The notes: generated by a model not told the origin, from the sequence alone. A stretch of 48,550 bases of DNA from Methylophilales bacterium 28-44-11 (GCA_002281475.1 NCGC01000004.1:1-48550); one strand, 5' to 3'. Numbered from the stretch's first letter, positions 8,421 through 18,792 are shown. Numbers and translations: made by a program.

Positions 8421-8531
8421 TGCGCTCAAGGTTTTTAAATTTTGTTTTTAGGCAAGGCATTTGAGCGCAGACAGTACATACTAGTACGACAAGCGAAAAT
8501 AACGTCGCATAAAAACGAAAGAAAAAACCTT
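8421..8531 (-). repeat. Interleaved inverted repeats between tonB and the ferredoxin gene
   Basis: Two 9-bp inverted repeats interlock: TGCGCTCAA (8421-8429) with TTGAGCGCA (8461-8469), and AAGGTTTTT (8428-8436) with AAAAACCTT (8523-8531). Two left arms share bases, so both helices cannot fully form together. A smaller CGAC/GTCG stem lies between (about 8487-8507). The block sits in the leader of the ferredoxin gene and overlaps the tonB stop. It could be an RNA switch or a dispersed intergenic repeat; no second copy was found in this window. Confidence 0.5.
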
Positions 8532-9513
8532 ACTCAGTAGAGAGGGCGTCTTCTTGCGTAAACGTCCAAGTCCTAGTCACACTCAAAATATCTGTATCCT
8601 GCTTAATGTCTGCGGGAAACTCTGAAAATGGCGCGGACAATTCCACAATTTTTTTTGCGGCTTGATCCAGTATCTTGTGCCCTGAACTGCGATTGATTTT
8701 CACTTCTTCCAAACTACCATCCGATTTAATGGATACCGTCATTTGCAATTGTCCATATAGCTTTTGATTTTTTGCCGCAGCGGGATAGTTGAGATTACCT
8801 ACACGCTCCACTTTTTGGCGCCACGCTTCAATGTACATTGCGTATTTATATTCTTGCGTACGTGCGCCAATAAATTTACGTTTTGGGCGTTTTTGATATT
8901 CATCTTGTTGCTTAGCAATCAGCGCTTCCAGTCGGTCAATTTCTTTGGCTGAGGCAATGAGGTCTCGAGTATTCAAGGCTTTTAGTTTAACCGACTCTTC
9001 GCCGGTTTCAGGATCTGCAGAACTGGCTAGCTGTGTAGGTTGCGACTGTACTTTTTGCAAGGCTTGCATTTGTGTCAATAACGCTTGTGCTTGCTGTTCC
9101 AGTTCACGCACCTGCTGCTTTTCACGCAGCTCTTCTTTGCTTATCTTAGCTGACTTTGAGGTACTACTTGGCTCTGTTTGCTGTAATAATTTGACTTCTT
9201 GTGTTTTTTGAATAGGCGCAGGTAATGCCGTTTTCATTTTACGGTTGGCATCGGTGTTGCCACCTCGATCCAAATTAGCTTGCGCGAGCACTTCTGCTTT
9301 AGTTGGGGCTTCTTTGGTTTTTGAGTTTACGAGCATCACCTCTAGTGTTGGCAACTGGTCTTTAAACTTCTTTAATTCGGGCTGAAATTTAATACTTAAG
9401 ATAATCAAGTGCACCAATAAAGACAACCAAAACGCAACCATCAACGGGTTACGTGCAGTATTTTTTTTCACTGCTGACTTTACAGTCTTTGATTGTGATG
9501 TGTTGCGTACCAA
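8530..9513 (-). CDS. tonB: TonB-family energy transducer
   Basis: The 327 residues have a basic cytosolic start, one membrane helix (about 25-42, MVAFWLSLLVHLIILSI), a long periplasmic part that is Gln/Glu/Lys-rich and probably coiled coil (about 120-210), and a C-terminal TonB domain (YIEAWRQKVERVGNLNYPAAAKNQKLYGQL ... VKINRSSGHKILDQAAKKIV, about 225-310). It would pass proton-motive energy from ExbB/ExbD to outer-membrane receptors; those genes are not in the window. No Pro-Glu/Pro-Lys spacer is seen, so it is closer to TolA/TonB hybrids of betaproteobacteria. It starts 7 nt after the mpl stop, so probably co-transcribed. Confidence 0.86.
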   Translation of the reverse strand: MVRNTSQSKTVKSAVKKNTARNPLMVAFWLSLLVHLIILSIKFQPELKKFKDQLPTLEVMLVNSKTKEAPTKAEVLAQANLDRGGNTDANRKMKTALPAPIQKTQEVKLLQQTEPSSTSKSAKISKEELREKQQVRELEQQAQALLTQMQALQKVQSQPTQLASSADPETGEESVKLKALNTRDLIASAKEIDRLEALIAKQQDEYQKRPKRKFIGARTQEYKYAMYIEAWRQKVERVGNLNYPAAAKNQKLYGQLQMTVSIKSDGSLEEVKINRSSGHKILDQAAKKIVELSAPFSEFPADIKQDTDILSVTRTWTFTQEDALSTE

Positions 9514-9520
9514 AGGCGAA

Positions 9521-10945
9521 CTATCCTTTTAAAGCTTCCAGAATTTTCTGATGCACTCCACCAAAACCACCATTACTCATGACCAAAATATGATCACCAG
9601 CTTGAGCCTTGCTGACAATTGCATGCACCAACTGTGTTAAATCATCAAAGATTTGAGACTTATGTGCAATTGGGTTTAGCGCCTCAGCTGCATCCCATCC
9701 TAAGTTTGCACCGTAACAAAAGACCAAATCTGCCTGGGCTAAACTCGTTGGCAGTGCATCTTTCATCACGCCTAACTTCATCGTGTTACTGCGTGGCTCA
9801 AGCACAGCTAAAATTCTGGCATTACCCACTTTTGCACGCAATCCCTCAACTGTCGTTTCGATTGCCGTCGGGTGATGCGCAAAATCGTCATACACCGTAA
9901 TTTGATTGACCACACCTTTGGTTTCCATTCGGCGTTTGACATTCTTAAACGTCCCTAACGCTTCTATACTGCTAGCCACTGCCACCCCTGCATGACGCGC
10001 TGCCGCAATACAGGCTAACGCGTTCATGCGGTTGTGTTCGCCCATCAAATCCCAAGTGACGCGGCCTTGTAATTGACGCTGATACATCACATCGAAATGA
10101 CCATCGCTATTGGCATTGGTCGCCTGCCAATCGGCATCCGTACCAAATTGCTCTACTGGTGTCCAACAGCCCTTGTCGATCACGCGCTGAAGACTTGCTT
10201 CTTTGCCGTTACGCACAATGAGTCCATGTTGCGGAACTGTTCTGACCAAATGATGAAATTGCTTTTCGATCGCCGCTAAATCTTCAAAGATGTCCGCATG
10301 GTCATACTCTAAATTGTTAAGTATGGCGGTGCGGGGTCGGTAGTGTACAAATTTGGATCGTTTATCAAAAAATGCGGTGTCGTATTCGTCGGCTTCTATT
10401 ACAAAAAACGGCGAACAATCATCATCTGCCAAATTTTGATTTTTCTGGAATTGACTGTCGTTTGGCGATATCTGCGGTAATCTTGCAGAGACACCAAAAT
10501 TCTCAGGCACACCACCAATCAAAAAGCCCGGTGCCAAACCTGCAAACTCTAATATCCATGCCAACATAGAACTGGTCGTGGTTTTACCATGCGTGCCGGC
10601 CACTGCCATCACCCATTTACCCTGCAATACGTTCTCAGCTAACCATTGTGGGCCAGAAATATAGGGTAAACCTTGATTGAGAATTGCTTCCATCAACGGA
10701 TTGCCACGCGTGACGACATTGCCTATCACATACATATCAGGGGTGAGTTTGGTTTGTTCTGCAGCAAAGCCTTCTATCAGCGTTATGCCTTGTGCTTCGA
10801 GCTGTGTGCTCATGGGCGGGTAAACATTGGCATCACAGCCAGTGACAGTATGCCCAGCTTGCTTAGCCAGCACTGCAATACCACCCATAAAAGTGCCACA
10901 AATTCCTAAAATATGAATATGCAATTGATTACCTTTTTTAGTCAT
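9521..10945 (-). CDS. mpl: UDP-N-acetylmuramate:L-alanyl-gamma-D-glutamyl-meso-diaminopimelate ligase
   Basis: Murein-recycling ligase that rejoins the released tripeptide to UDP-MurNAc. The 474 residues show an N-terminal Rossmann-like nucleotide domain (HILGICGTFMGGIAVLAKQAGHTVTGCDA), the ATP loop GTHGKTTT (117-124), the middle domain block FVIEADEYDTAFFDKRSKFVHYRP, and the C-terminal domain with DDFAHHPTAI. EADEYDTAFFDKRSKF and the lack of a MurC-type SDxxxS region identify Mpl over MurC. Standard length. tonB follows. Confidence 0.95.
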   Translation of the reverse strand: MTKKGNQLHIHILGICGTFMGGIAVLAKQAGHTVTGCDANVYPPMSTQLEAQGITLIEGFAAEQTKLTPDMYVIGNVVTRGNPLMEAILNQGLPYISGPQWLAENVLQGKWVMAVAGTHGKTTTSSMLAWILEFAGLAPGFLIGGVPENFGVSARLPQISPNDSQFQKNQNLADDDCSPFFVIEADEYDTAFFDKRSKFVHYRPRTAILNNLEYDHADIFEDLAAIEKQFHHLVRTVPQHGLIVRNGKEASLQRVIDKGCWTPVEQFGTDADWQATNANSDGHFDVMYQRQLQGRVTWDLMGEHNRMNALACIAAARHAGVAVASSIEALGTFKNVKRRMETKGVVNQITVYDDFAHHPTAIETTVEGLRAKVGNARILAVLEPRSNTMKLGVMKDALPTSLAQADLVFCYGANLGWDAAEALNPIAHKSQIFDDLTQLVHAIVSKAQAGDHILVMSNGGFGGVHQKILEALKG

Positions 10946-10992
10946 TTCTTATTCATTGCCATTACCACTTCGTGCGTACTAACGCTCAGTGA

Positions 10993-13900
10993 TTATCCCA
11001 AATTAGGCGCTAACCAGCGTTCTAAATAGCTTTTATCTAAACCACGACGTTTCGCCATGTCTTCTAATTGATCTGTACCTATTTTATCGACACTAAAATA
11101 TTTGGCCTCTGGGTGCGCCAAATAAAACCCTGAGACTGCCGCCGCAGGCATCATGGCAAACGATTCAGTCAATGTCATCTCTATTTCATCACACTGTAGC
11201 AGCTTAAACATCTCTGGTTTTACCGTATGGTCTGGACAAGCTGGGTAGCCAGGCGCAGGACGAATGCCAAAGTATTCTTCTTTAATCAGTGCGTTTATCG
11301 CTAATTGCTCATCGGGTTGATAGCCCCATAAGTCTTTACGCACTCGTTCGTGCATGTATTCAGCAAACGCTTCAGCCAATCGATCTGCCAATGATTTAAA
11401 CATAATGGCTTGGTAGTCGTCGTGATTTTTTTCAAACACTGCTAAACGCTTTTCCATGCCTAGGCCTGCTGTCACTGCAAACAAGCCGATGTAATCTGCA
11501 GCTTGACCTTTAGGTGCAATGAAGTCAGCCAAGCATTGATTGGGACGCGCAACTCCCTCAATCACAGGCTTGACTGTTTGTTGGCGTAATCCGTAATAGG
11601 TGAAGGCCACTTGGCTACGCGATTCATCAACATACACTTCTATATCATCATCATTCACGCTATTGGCTGGCATCAATGCGATGACGCCGTTTGCGGTTAG
11701 CCAACGACCCTCAATGATTTTCTTCAACATGGCTTGCGCTTCTGCAAACACTTTGCTGGCAGCATCGCCTACCACGTGATCGGTTAAAATCGCTGGGTAG
11801 CTACCGGCTAAATCCCATGTCTGGAAAAATGGTGTCCAATCGATATATTGCGCAATTAAGCCCAAATCAATATTTTTAAATACGCGACGGCCAATAAACT
11901 TTGGCTTCACAGGCGCGCAGTTGCCGTCAAAACTCAATGTTGGTTTATTGGCACGCGCCTCCGCGAGCGTCAACATCGGTGTCCCTTTTTTATTGGCATG
12001 CTGATGGCGTGCTTTTTGGTAATCCGCTTGAATTTCTGCCAAATATGCACCGCGCGTTTCTGGCGTGAGTAAATTTTGCATCACGGATACCGAGCGTGAG
12101 GCATCTGGCACATAGATGACTGGTCCATCATAATGTGGAGCAATTTTGACAGCAGTATGCGCGCGTGAAGTGGTTGCGCCACCAATCAACAAGGGGGTCT
12201 GCTGACCTTGAAAATGCGGGTCGCGCTGCATTTCTTTGGCAATGTACGCCATTTCTTCTAACGAAGGCGTGATAAGTCCAGACAACCCGATGATGTCGGC
12301 ATTTTCAGCTTTGGCCATGGCCAAAATTTCTGCTGCGGGCACCATCACCCCCATGTTCACCACTTCAAAGTTATTGCATTGCAGCACCACAGATACAATA
12401 TTTTTACCGATGTCGTGCACATCGCCTTTGACGGTGGCAATCACCACTTTACCTTTTGGCTTTGCCACCACACCAGTCCGGGCTTGCTCTGCCGCTTTCT
12501 CTGCCTCAATAAACGGAATCAGGTGTGCCACTGCAGATTTCATCACACGTGCGGACTTCACCACTTGTGGCAAAAACATTTTACCTTGCCCGAATAAATC
12601 ACCTACCACATTCATGCCGTCCATCAACGGCCCTTCAATCACATGAATTGGGCGACCACCTTTTTGCATCACCTCAAGACGTACTTGTTCGGTGTCCTCA
12701 ACAATAAATTCGGTAATGCCATGCACCAGCGCATATTCCAAACGCTTGCTAACAGCAACAGGGGCTTCAGGGGTGCCGCGCCATGCCAGCGTAGCCTCTT
12801 CTTTTTTACCACCCGCCACCAGCGTGCCTGCAATTTCAATCATGCGTTCTGTGGCGTCCGGACGTCGATTCAAGACCACATCTTCCACGCGCTCACGTAA
12901 CTCGGGCGCTAAGTCATCATAGACACCCATCATGCCGGCGTTCACAATCCCCATGGTCATGCCTGCTTGAATGGCATGATATAAAAATACAGTGTGAATA
13001 GCCTCACGCGCTGGGTCATTGCCACGGAAGCTAAAACTCACATTCGACACGCCTCCAGAAATTTTAGCGTAGGGCAAATGTTGCTTAATCCAACGCGTGG
13101 CCTCGATAAAGTCCACCGCGTAATTGTTGTGTTCTTCAATACCGGTTGCGATGGCAAAAATGTTGGGGTCGAAGATAATGTCTTCTGGTGGAAAGCCAGT
13201 GCTGACCAACAAATCATAAGCACGTTTACAAATTTCAATTTTACGTTGGTAAGTATCCGCCTGACCTTTTTCATCAAAGGCCATCACTATGACAGCAGCC
13301 CCATAACGACGACATAATTTCGCTTGTCGTAAGAATTCCGCCTCGCCTTCTTTCATCGAGATGGAATTAACGATGGCTTTACCTTGTACACACTTCAAAC
13401 CAGCTTCAATCACGCTCCATTTAGAGGAGTCGATCATGATGGGCACGCGCGCAATATCTGGCTCGGAAGCGATCAGATTTAAAAAATGTGTCATGGCTTT
13501 GACTGCATCTAACATGCCTTCATCCATGTTGATGTCGATCACTTGTGCGCCATTTTCTACTTGCTGGCGTGCAACAGCTAGCGCTTCCTCATATTGTTCG
13601 TTGATGATTAAACGCGCAAACGCTTTTGAACCCGTGACATTGGTGCGTTCACCCACGTTTACAAATAACGAGTCTTCATCAATGATAAAAGGCTCTAATC
13701 CAGATAGCTTGGTGACTGGCGTTTGGGCTGGCACCGAGCGTGGGGGCAATGCTTTAATGGCTTCATAAATGGCATTGATATGGGCTGGGGTGGTACCACA
13801 ACAACCACCCGCAATATTCACAAAGCCACTCAACGCAAATTCTTTGACCAAGCTAGACGTGACATCTGGCGTTTCATCAAACCCTGTGTCGCTCATGGGA

Positions 13901-14766
13901 TTAGGCAAACCAGCATTTGGGTATATACACACAAAAGTATCGGCCACTTTGGAAAGCTCATCCGCATAAGGGCGCAGCAAGGTTGCACCTAACGCACAAT
14001 TCAAGCCTACCGTGAGTGGTTTGGCATGACGTACCGAATGCCAGAATGCCGTCACAGTTTGACCGGACAAGATACGGCCAGAAGCATCTGTCACCGTACC
14101 CGAGATCATGAGTGGCAGGGTATATCCAGCTTCTTCAAAAAACGCATCAATCGCAAACAATGCCGCCTTACAGTTGAGGGTATCAAAAATGGTTTCTACC
14201 ATCAGAATATCTGCACCACCCTCTACCAACGCTCGCGTTTGCTCCAAGTAAGCACTTACCAACTGATCAAATGTTACATTACGCGCTGCGGGGTCATTCA
14301 CATCAGGCGAAATGGAGGCAGTTTTTGGCGTAGGGCCTAAGGCACCCGCTACAAACCTTGGTTTATCAGGTGTGCTGTATTTTTTGCAGGCTGCTTTTGC
14401 CAGTTTGGCCGACTCAACGTTCATCTCATACACCAAGTGTGCCATGTGGTAATCGTCTTGCGCCACACTGGTGGCACCAAAGGTATTGGTTTCGATAATG
14501 TCTGCGCCAGCGGCTAAATATTTTTCATGTATTTCTTGAATGACTTGCGGCTGAGTCAGTGTCAACAACTCGTTATTGCCTTTGACAAACAATTCGCGTT
14601 GGCCAGCCGGCGCTTTGAACTGGGTAAAACGCTCGCCGCGATAATCCGCCTCTGTCAACTTATACTGTTGAATCATGGTGCCCATGGCGCCATCCAAAAT
14701 GAGGATGCGATCCGCCAATAATGCACGTAGCTGGGTTTCCGTAGCGCTGATTTTGTTCACCGACAT
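10993..14766 (-). CDS. metH: Cobalamin-dependent methionine synthase
   Basis: Transfers methyl from 5-methyl-THF via methylcobalamin to homocysteine. All four modules are present: homocysteine domain with zinc ligands Cys257, Cys322, Cys323 ([11 protein letters not shown]); pterin domain ([15 protein letters not shown]); cobalamin domain with DVHDIGKN, His784 as lower cobalt ligand; and the reactivation domain with [12 protein letters not shown]. The frame is open from 14811, but the ATG at 14766 ([17 protein letters not shown]) fits the family start and a TGCTAAAAT box lies between the two, so I use 14766 (1257 residues). It stands alone, divergent from lrgA. No riboswitch was recognised upstream. 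Confidence 0.96.
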   Translation of the reverse strand: MSVNKISATETQLRALLADRILILDGAMGTMIQQYKLTEADYRGERFTQFKAPAGQRELFVKGNNELLTLTQPQVIQEIHEKYLAAGADIIETNTFGATSVAQDDYHMAHLVYEMNVESAKLAKAACKKYSTPDKPRFVAGALGPTPKTASISPDVNDPAARNVTFDQLVSAYLEQTRALVEGGADILMVETIFDTLNCKAALFAIDAFFEEAGYTLPLMISGTVTDASGRILSGQTVTAFWHSVRHAKPLTVGLNCALGATLLRPYADELSKVADTFVCIYPNAGLPNPMSDTGFDETPDVTSSLVKEFALSGFVNIAGGCCGTTPAHINAIYEAIKALPPRSVPAQTPVTKLSGLEPFIIDEDSLFVNVGERTNVTGSKAFARLIINEQYEEALAVARQQVENGAQVIDINMDEGMLDAVKAMTHFLNLIASEPDIARVPIMIDSSKWSVIEAGLKCVQGKAIVNSISMKEGEAEFLRQAKLCRRYGAAVIVMAFDEKGQADTYQRKIEICKRAYDLLVSTGFPPEDIIFDPNIFAIATGIEEHNNYAVDFIEATRWIKQHLPYAKISGGVSNVSFSFRGNDPAREAIHTVFLYHAIQAGMTMGIVNAGMMGVYDDLAPELRERVEDVVLNRRPDATERMIEIAGTLVAGGKKEEATLAWRGTPEAPVAVSKRLEYALVHGITEFIVEDTEQVRLEVMQKGGRPIHVIEGPLMDGMNVVGDLFGQGKMFLPQVVKSARVMKSAVAHLIPFIEAEKAAEQARTGVVAKPKGKVVIATVKGDVHDIGKNIVSVVLQCNNFEVVNMGVMVPAAEILAMAKAENADIIGLSGLITPSLEEMAYIAKEMQRDPHFQGQQTPLLIGGATTSRAHTAVKIAPHYDGPVIYVPDASRSVSVMQNLLTPETRGAYLAEIQADYQKARHQHANKKGTPMLTLAEARANKPTLSFDGNCAPVKPKFIGRRVFKNIDLGLIAQYIDWTPFFQTWDLAGSYPAILTDHVVGDAASKVFAEAQAMLKKIIEGRWLTANGVIALMPANSVNDDDIEVYVDESRSQVAFTYYGLRQQTVKPVIEGVARPNQCLADFIAPKGQAADYIGLFAVTAGLGMEKRLAVFEKNHDDYQAIMFKSLADRLAEAFAEYMHERVRKDLWGYQPDEQLAINALIKEEYFGIRPAPGYPACPDHTVKPEMFKLLQCDEIEMTLTESFAMMPAAAVSGFYLAHPEAKYFSVDKIGTDQLEDMAKRRGLDKSYLERWLAPNLG

Positions 14767-14947
14767 AAATGCTTTCAAATCCAATAAAACTGACTGCACA
14801 TATTTTAGCATGTTGGCTTGGTTTCCACTTTTGTCATGGCTGATTTCATGCGCGTTTTACGTAGATTTCCATTAATTTTGATGTGGCATCCCATATATGA
14901 AATAAAAATGTGATAACTTAAATCTTTACCTAGTGAGAAGTGTGCGC

Positions 14948-15316
14948 ATGATTGAAGGTTTAGTGCAGTTATTTTTATGGCAAGGCTTAGGCGAGTTAGC
15001 CTCAAAGTTTTTGCTCCCAAGCATTCCGGGCCCTGTGCTTGGCTTGATATTGCTAGTGGTTTATTTGGTGATGAAAGGCGAAGTCAATCCACAACTGGAA
15101 CAAGTCGCAGATCACTTTAGACAGCATTTAGGCTTGCTGTTTGTGCCGGCCTCAGTTGGTGTGCTGTTATTCTTGCCCGAGCTTAAAACACATGCGCTGG
15201 CAGTGTCTACCGCATTGTTAGTCAGCGTCGTACTCACTATCGGTGTCACCGCAGTCGTGCTCAAAGTGTTTTGGTACCTGTCCTTAAAGTATGGCAAAGG
15301 ACAACGCCATGAATGA
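14948..15316 (+). CDS. lrgA: CidA/LrgA-family holin-like membrane protein
   Basis: The 122 residues form about four membrane helices with the family block LPSIPGPVLGLILLVVYLVMKG and HLGLLFVPASVGVL. These proteins pair with an LrgB partner to affect murein hydrolase activity, programmed lysis, or small-metabolite transport across the inner membrane. I chose the ATG at 14948, with GAGAAG upstream, over an in-frame GTG at 14933. The stop overlaps the lrgB start by 8 nt. Confidence 0.9.
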   Translation: MIEGLVQLFLWQGLGELASKFLLPSIPGPVLGLILLVVYLVMKGEVNPQLEQVADHFRQHLGLLFVPASVGVLLFLPELKTHALAVSTALLVSVVLTIGVTAVVLKVFWYLSLKYGKGQRHE

Positions 15317-16049
15317 GCGTTTACCGATTTCTGAAATTTGGGTATATCTTTCTGGCGACCCTTTATTTGCGTTGATTATTACCCTCGCAACTTATCAACT
15401 TGGTTACGTACTTTATGTGCGCGCCAAACGTAATCCGATTGTCAATCCAGTCGCCATTTCCGTCGTGCTCACATGCATCATCATTAGCGTACTGGAGATG
15501 CCTTACGAAAAATATTTTGAGGGCGCGCAATTTGTGCACTTTTTACTGGGAACGGCCACCGTTGCTTTGGCTGTGCCTATTTACAATGGCTTTAAACGCA
15601 TGAAAGGTAAAATCTTTCATATGTGGGTTGCGCTCATGGCAGGCAGCACGGTGTCCATCATTAGTGCCGTTGCCATTGCGCAATGGATGGGTGCCAGTAA
15701 CAATATGGTGGGTAGTATGTACGCAAAATCGGTGACCGCACCCATCGCGATGGGCATTGCGGAACGCATTCATGTATCGCCCACTTTGACGGCAGTGTTC
15801 ACTGTGATTACTGGCATGCTGGGTGCCATCTTGGCACCTTACATTTTAAACGCACTTAAAATTCACCAATGGTGGATACGCGGTACGGCCATTGGCGTTG
15901 GAGCGCATGGCTTGGGCATTACGCGCGCATTTAGTGTGAATGAAGAAGCAGGCATTTTTGCCAGCATGGCCATGGGTTTAAACGGTGTGATGAGCGCCAT
16001 TGGCTTGCCAATTGTGTTGACCTATCTACGCCCTTATCTTGGGATATAG
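15309..16049 (+). CDS. lrgB: LrgB/CidB-family membrane protein
   Basis: The 246 residues have about seven membrane helices and the LrgB signature region (SVTAPIAMGIAERI, LTAVFTVITGMLGAILAPYIL, GTAIGVGAHGLGITRAF). It is the partner of the preceding LrgA-like protein. The ATG at 15309, preceded by AAAGGAC, lies inside the end of lrgA, a translationally coupled arrangement; a longer start at 15291 is possible. Its 3' end overlaps the convergent DUF4186 gene by 16 bp. Confidence 0.92.
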   Translation: MNERLPISEIWVYLSGDPLFALIITLATYQLGYVLYVRAKRNPIVNPVAISVVLTCIIISVLEMPYEKYFEGAQFVHFLLGTATVALAVPIYNGFKRMKGKIFHMWVALMAGSTVSIISAVAIAQWMGASNNMVGSMYAKSVTAPIAMGIAERIHVSPTLTAVFTVITGMLGAILAPYILNALKIHQWWIRGTAIGVGAHGLGITRAFSVNEEAGIFASMAMGLNGVMSAIGLPIVLTYLRPYLGI

Positions 16050-16390
16050 GTCTGTAACCAACGCTCTAACACCACCACTATGTATGCTTGTTCTTCAAGC
16101 GTCAATGTTCGACCTTGTGGAATAGCATGCCATTGTTGCAAACATCCACGACAACAGCAGGCGGTAGCATGTTGTGCCACGAACACAGGGTGGCCGCGCA
16201 TTGGCGTTTGTTTACCCTCGTTGGCAATCACTGCGGGTGCCAAACGATCACGCACAAAATCTTCGGCATGATTGAGCACGACCGCCATACCTTTTTGTTG
16301 TAGATAATTGAGGTCGCGTGCATTGAGCTTAAACCGTGCACGAAAAGGTGAGCGCGCCAATACTGCAAATACGGCATCTAAATCTCGCAT
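16034..16390 (-). CDS. DUF4186 family protein
   Basis: A soluble protein of 118 residues containing FRARFKLNARDLNYLQQKG, RGHPVFVAQHATACCCRGCLQQWHAI and a hydrophobic C-terminal helix. This pattern matches the DUF4186 family, whose function is unknown. The Cys cluster CCCRGC (with nearby His residues) may bind metal. The ATG at 16390 has GGGAGC upstream; a TTG at 16414 is a less likely start. It follows the MFS gene with a 29-nt gap on the same strand. Confidence 0.8.
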   Translation of the reverse strand: MRDLDAVFAVLARSPFRARFKLNARDLNYLQQKGMAVVLNHAEDFVRDRLAPAVIANEGKQTPMRGHPVFVAQHATACCCRGCLQQWHAIPQGRTLTLEEQAYIVVVLERWLQTYIPR

Positions 16391-16419
16391 TGGCAAAGCT
16401 CCCAGTATAGGCAATTAAC

Positions 16420-17655
16420 TTAATGCAGTTGTTTCAATTCTAAATCGCGCAATTTAGGGGCCAATTTAGCGGTAAGCCCAACAATGCTTATGGTAATCAT
16501 GCCCCCAAAAATCACTGACGGCACTAAACCCAACAACTTGGCAGCAACCCCTGATTCAAACGCACCCAATTCGTTTGACGAACCAATAAAGATGCCATTA
16601 ATGGCAGACACCCTGCCACGCATGCCATCGGGAGTAGCAAGTTGCAGAATGGTTTGGCGCATCACTACTGAAATACCATCGAGCACCCCTGACAGCATTA
16701 ATATAGCGACAGCTAACCAAAAATATGGGCTGAGCGCAAACCCTATCATGCAGGCTCCAAAACCCGCCACTGCACCTAGCAACCAACGACCCGCGTGCAG
16801 ATTTATGGGGTGTTTGGTCAGCCATAACCCAGTGGCAATTGCACCGACCGCAGGTGCGGCACGTAATACGCCCAAACCTTCTGGCCCCATTTGATACACA
16901 TCATGCACAAATGCAGGCAGTAAAGCGACGGCACCACCAAATAACACAGCGAACATATCGAGCATTTGTGCGCCGAACACAATTTGATTGCCCCAAACAA
17001 ACCGTAAGCCTTCGCCAATACTTTTAAATACGGCCACACCTGTTTGTGCTGGTGGTTCTTTTACTTTAAGCATCAGCATGGCCACTACTGCGCCCGCACA
17101 CAACGCGCTTGCCAAAGCATATGCCATGGTTTTACTGGCAAAACCCACCAGTAAACCACCTAATGCTGGCCCAATCACCAATCCGATTTGAAAAATGGAG
17201 CTGCCTACTCCTGCTCCGCGCGCAAAAGAGGCTCTGGGCACAATAATGGCAAACAACGTGTTGTAGCTTGGCGCAATAAAAGCACGCGCGATGCCCGTAA
17301 AAGCTATCGAACTGTAAATCCAAACAGTGGGATCACCCGAAATCCACCCGAGAGAGATGGCCGTTAAAGTTAGTGCATTGAGACATAACAAGCTAGCGGC
17401 CAATATTGCAAACGCACGTCTTGAATAATAATGATCCACCGCATGTCCAGCAAACAACGCGCAAGAAAAGTAAGGAATCACTTCTGCCAAACCAATTAAA
17501 CCAAGAGCGAGTGGATCATGCGTGAGTTCGTAAATATGCCATCCGACGACCACTGCCATCATTTGATAGGCCAATACCATTTGAATACGAAACGCCAACA
17601 ACTTTACAAACGCAAACTGATGACTACGGAACAACTGAGGAATGGAATGTTGCAT
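16420..17655 (-). CDS. MFS transporter, EntS/DHA3-like
   Basis: The 411 residues have the 12-helix pattern of the major facilitator superfamily. The loop AGHAVDHYYSRRAFAI after helix 2 is the A-motif region, and LATPDGMRGRVSAINGIFIGSSNELGAFESG is typical of the EntS/macrolide-efflux (DHA3) subgroup. It probably exports a small molecule or siderophore, but no substrate clue is near. Transcribed alone or with the downstream DUF4186 gene. Confidence 0.85.
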   Translation of the reverse strand: MQHSIPQLFRSHQFAFVKLLAFRIQMVLAYQMMAVVVGWHIYELTHDPLALGLIGLAEVIPYFSCALFAGHAVDHYYSRRAFAILAASLLCLNALTLTAISLGWISGDPTVWIYSSIAFTGIARAFIAPSYNTLFAIIVPRASFARGAGVGSSIFQIGLVIGPALGGLLVGFASKTMAYALASALCAGAVVAMLMLKVKEPPAQTGVAVFKSIGEGLRFVWGNQIVFGAQMLDMFAVLFGGAVALLPAFVHDVYQMGPEGLGVLRAAPAVGAIATGLWLTKHPINLHAGRWLLGAVAGFGACMIGFALSPYFWLAVAILMLSGVLDGISVVMRQTILQLATPDGMRGRVSAINGIFIGSSNELGAFESGVAAKLLGLVPSVIFGGMITISIVGLTAKLAPKLRDLELKQLH

Positions 17656-17742
17656 GTCGTTATTATAAATTTAATTCTTATCGTCGTTTGCATACCTTCA
17701 GCATTTATCGGCAATCAAGCAAAATAAATAGACTATTTTAGG

Positions 17743-17748
17743 TAGAAT
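17743..17748 (+). promoter_or_regulatory. Possible -10 element (TAGAAT) before a structured leader
   Basis: TAGAAT at 17743-17748 would place a transcript start near 17755, at the first base pairs of the inverted repeat below. No good -35 hexamer is seen at the usual spacing, so this is tentative. Confidence 0.3.
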
Positions 17749-17752
17749 AGAT

Positions 17753-17853
17753 TGGTTAGTGCAGGGAATAAAGCAGTAAGCGTGCGCAAGCATGCCGATG
17801 AGTCGTCGTTGACCTAGTGCGATTCTGCAGAAATAGATTAGGCGCACTAACCA
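17753..17853 (+). ncRNA. Candidate structured 5' leader RNA
   Basis: A 10-bp inverted repeat (TGGTTAGTGC at 17753-17762, GCACTAACCA at 17844-17853) encloses 81 nt. Inside is a 6-bp stem closed by a GCAA tetraloop (17780-17795) and smaller GCAG/CUGC (17773/17825) and CCUA/UAGG pairings. The closing helix ends 18 nt before the ATG at 17872. This layout resembles a riboswitch or other cis-acting leader, but I recognise no known class. A small non-autonomous mobile element is an alternative, though no target duplication is evident. Confidence 0.4.
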
Positions 17854-17871
17854 TCCATTTATCCATTGAAT

Positions 17872-18792
17872 ATGCACATGAACATGCGCCGACTATTATA
17901 TTTACTCTGCTGTTTTTTGGTATTTGCAACATTGCCTGCGCATGCACAACAAAGCATCACCGTGTATGTGACTGTTGATTGGGAGGGCTACAATCTAGCA
18001 CCAGACAATATTGAAGCCATGCAGGCATTTCGTACACGGTTTCCGCATATCCCTATACTGCAACTGTTGAATCCAGTGTATTTTGTCAGACCATACGCCA
18101 ACCGTGAAAGCATCAACGCCAGCATCCAATCAACAATGTTGCCATCAGATGCGCATGGCTTACATTTACATGGATGGAAATCGCTGATGGACTATTGCAA
18201 AGTACCTTATCAGCACCAGCCTTCATTTGCAGACACCGATGAGCAATGTATAAAAGGTGATTGTGGCTATACCGTCAGTTTAGAATATGCCTACTCAACG
18301 GCTGACCTCACACAATTGGTGGCGTGTAGCCAAGATATTTTGGTGCAACAGGGCTTTACAAAGCCAACTCACTTTCGCGCAGGTGGATGGCAGTTGGGGC
18401 CAAAACTGACGCAAGCGCTTGCTAGCAACGGATTTACATGGGATAGCTCGCGCACCGCGGCAGAATTGCTAACTACTCGGTGGGAGCCGAATAGCAGTTT
18501 AATCAAAATGATTAGCGCACTTCATCCAAATAGCACACCGTTAGAGCAACCCTATTTGTTAACTTCAACACTCGAAGAGTATCCCAACAATGCCAGCCTT
18601 GCCGATTACACGGGGACAAGTCAAATTATCGAGATGTATACCCAACTGATCAAACAGCGTAAAACTGTGATGGTATTAGGTTTTCATCAAGAAACCGCGG
18701 TCGATTTTTCTGGCAGATTAGCTGTTGCCATTCCTAAGATGGAAGCGATTGCTAAAGCACACGATGTGCAATTGATCTGGGCACATTATTAA
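17872..18792 (+). CDS. Secreted polysaccharide-deacetylase-like protein
   Basis: The product has about 306 residues with a Sec signal peptide (RRLLYLLCCFLVFATLPAHA, cleavage after AHA). The mature part begins ITVYVTVDWEGYNL, resembling the first strand and Asp of polysaccharide deacetylases; HGLHLHGWKSL and PTHFRAGGWQLGPKLTQAL resemble the metal-histidine and RxGG motifs of that fold, and GFHQE is near the end. Substrate is unknown. Starts at 17866 (TTG), 17872, 17878 and 17884 are all in frame and none has a clear ribosome-binding site. It follows the candidate structured leader. Confidence 0.6.
   Translation: MHMNMRRLLYLLCCFLVFATLPAHAQQSITVYVTVDWEGYNLAPDNIEAMQAFRTRFPHIPILQLLNPVYFVRPYANRESINASIQSTMLPSDAHGLHLHGWKSLMDYCKVPYQHQPSFADTDEQCIKGDCGYTVSLEYAYSTADLTQLVACSQDILVQQGFTKPTHFRAGGWQLGPKLTQALASNGFTWDSSRTAAELLTTRWEPNSSLIKMISALHPNSTPLEQPYLLTSTLEEYPNNASLADYTGTSQIIEMYTQLIKQRKTVMVLGFHQETAVDFSGRLAVAIPKMEAIAKAHDVQLIWAHY

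Noticed and set aside
12236..12646. Long open frame opposite metH (136 residues)
   Set aside because: Lies wholly within metH, has no recognisable domain, and is a codon-bias shadow.
14767..14947. SAH or cobalamin riboswitch upstream of metH
   Set aside because: No B12-box or SAH-riboswitch core is seen in the short spacer.
17790..17845. Hammerhead-ribozyme-like core (GATGAG and GAAA) inside the structured leader
   Set aside because: The conserved CUGANGA is broken and GAAA is not placed after a stem II, so the fold does not fit.
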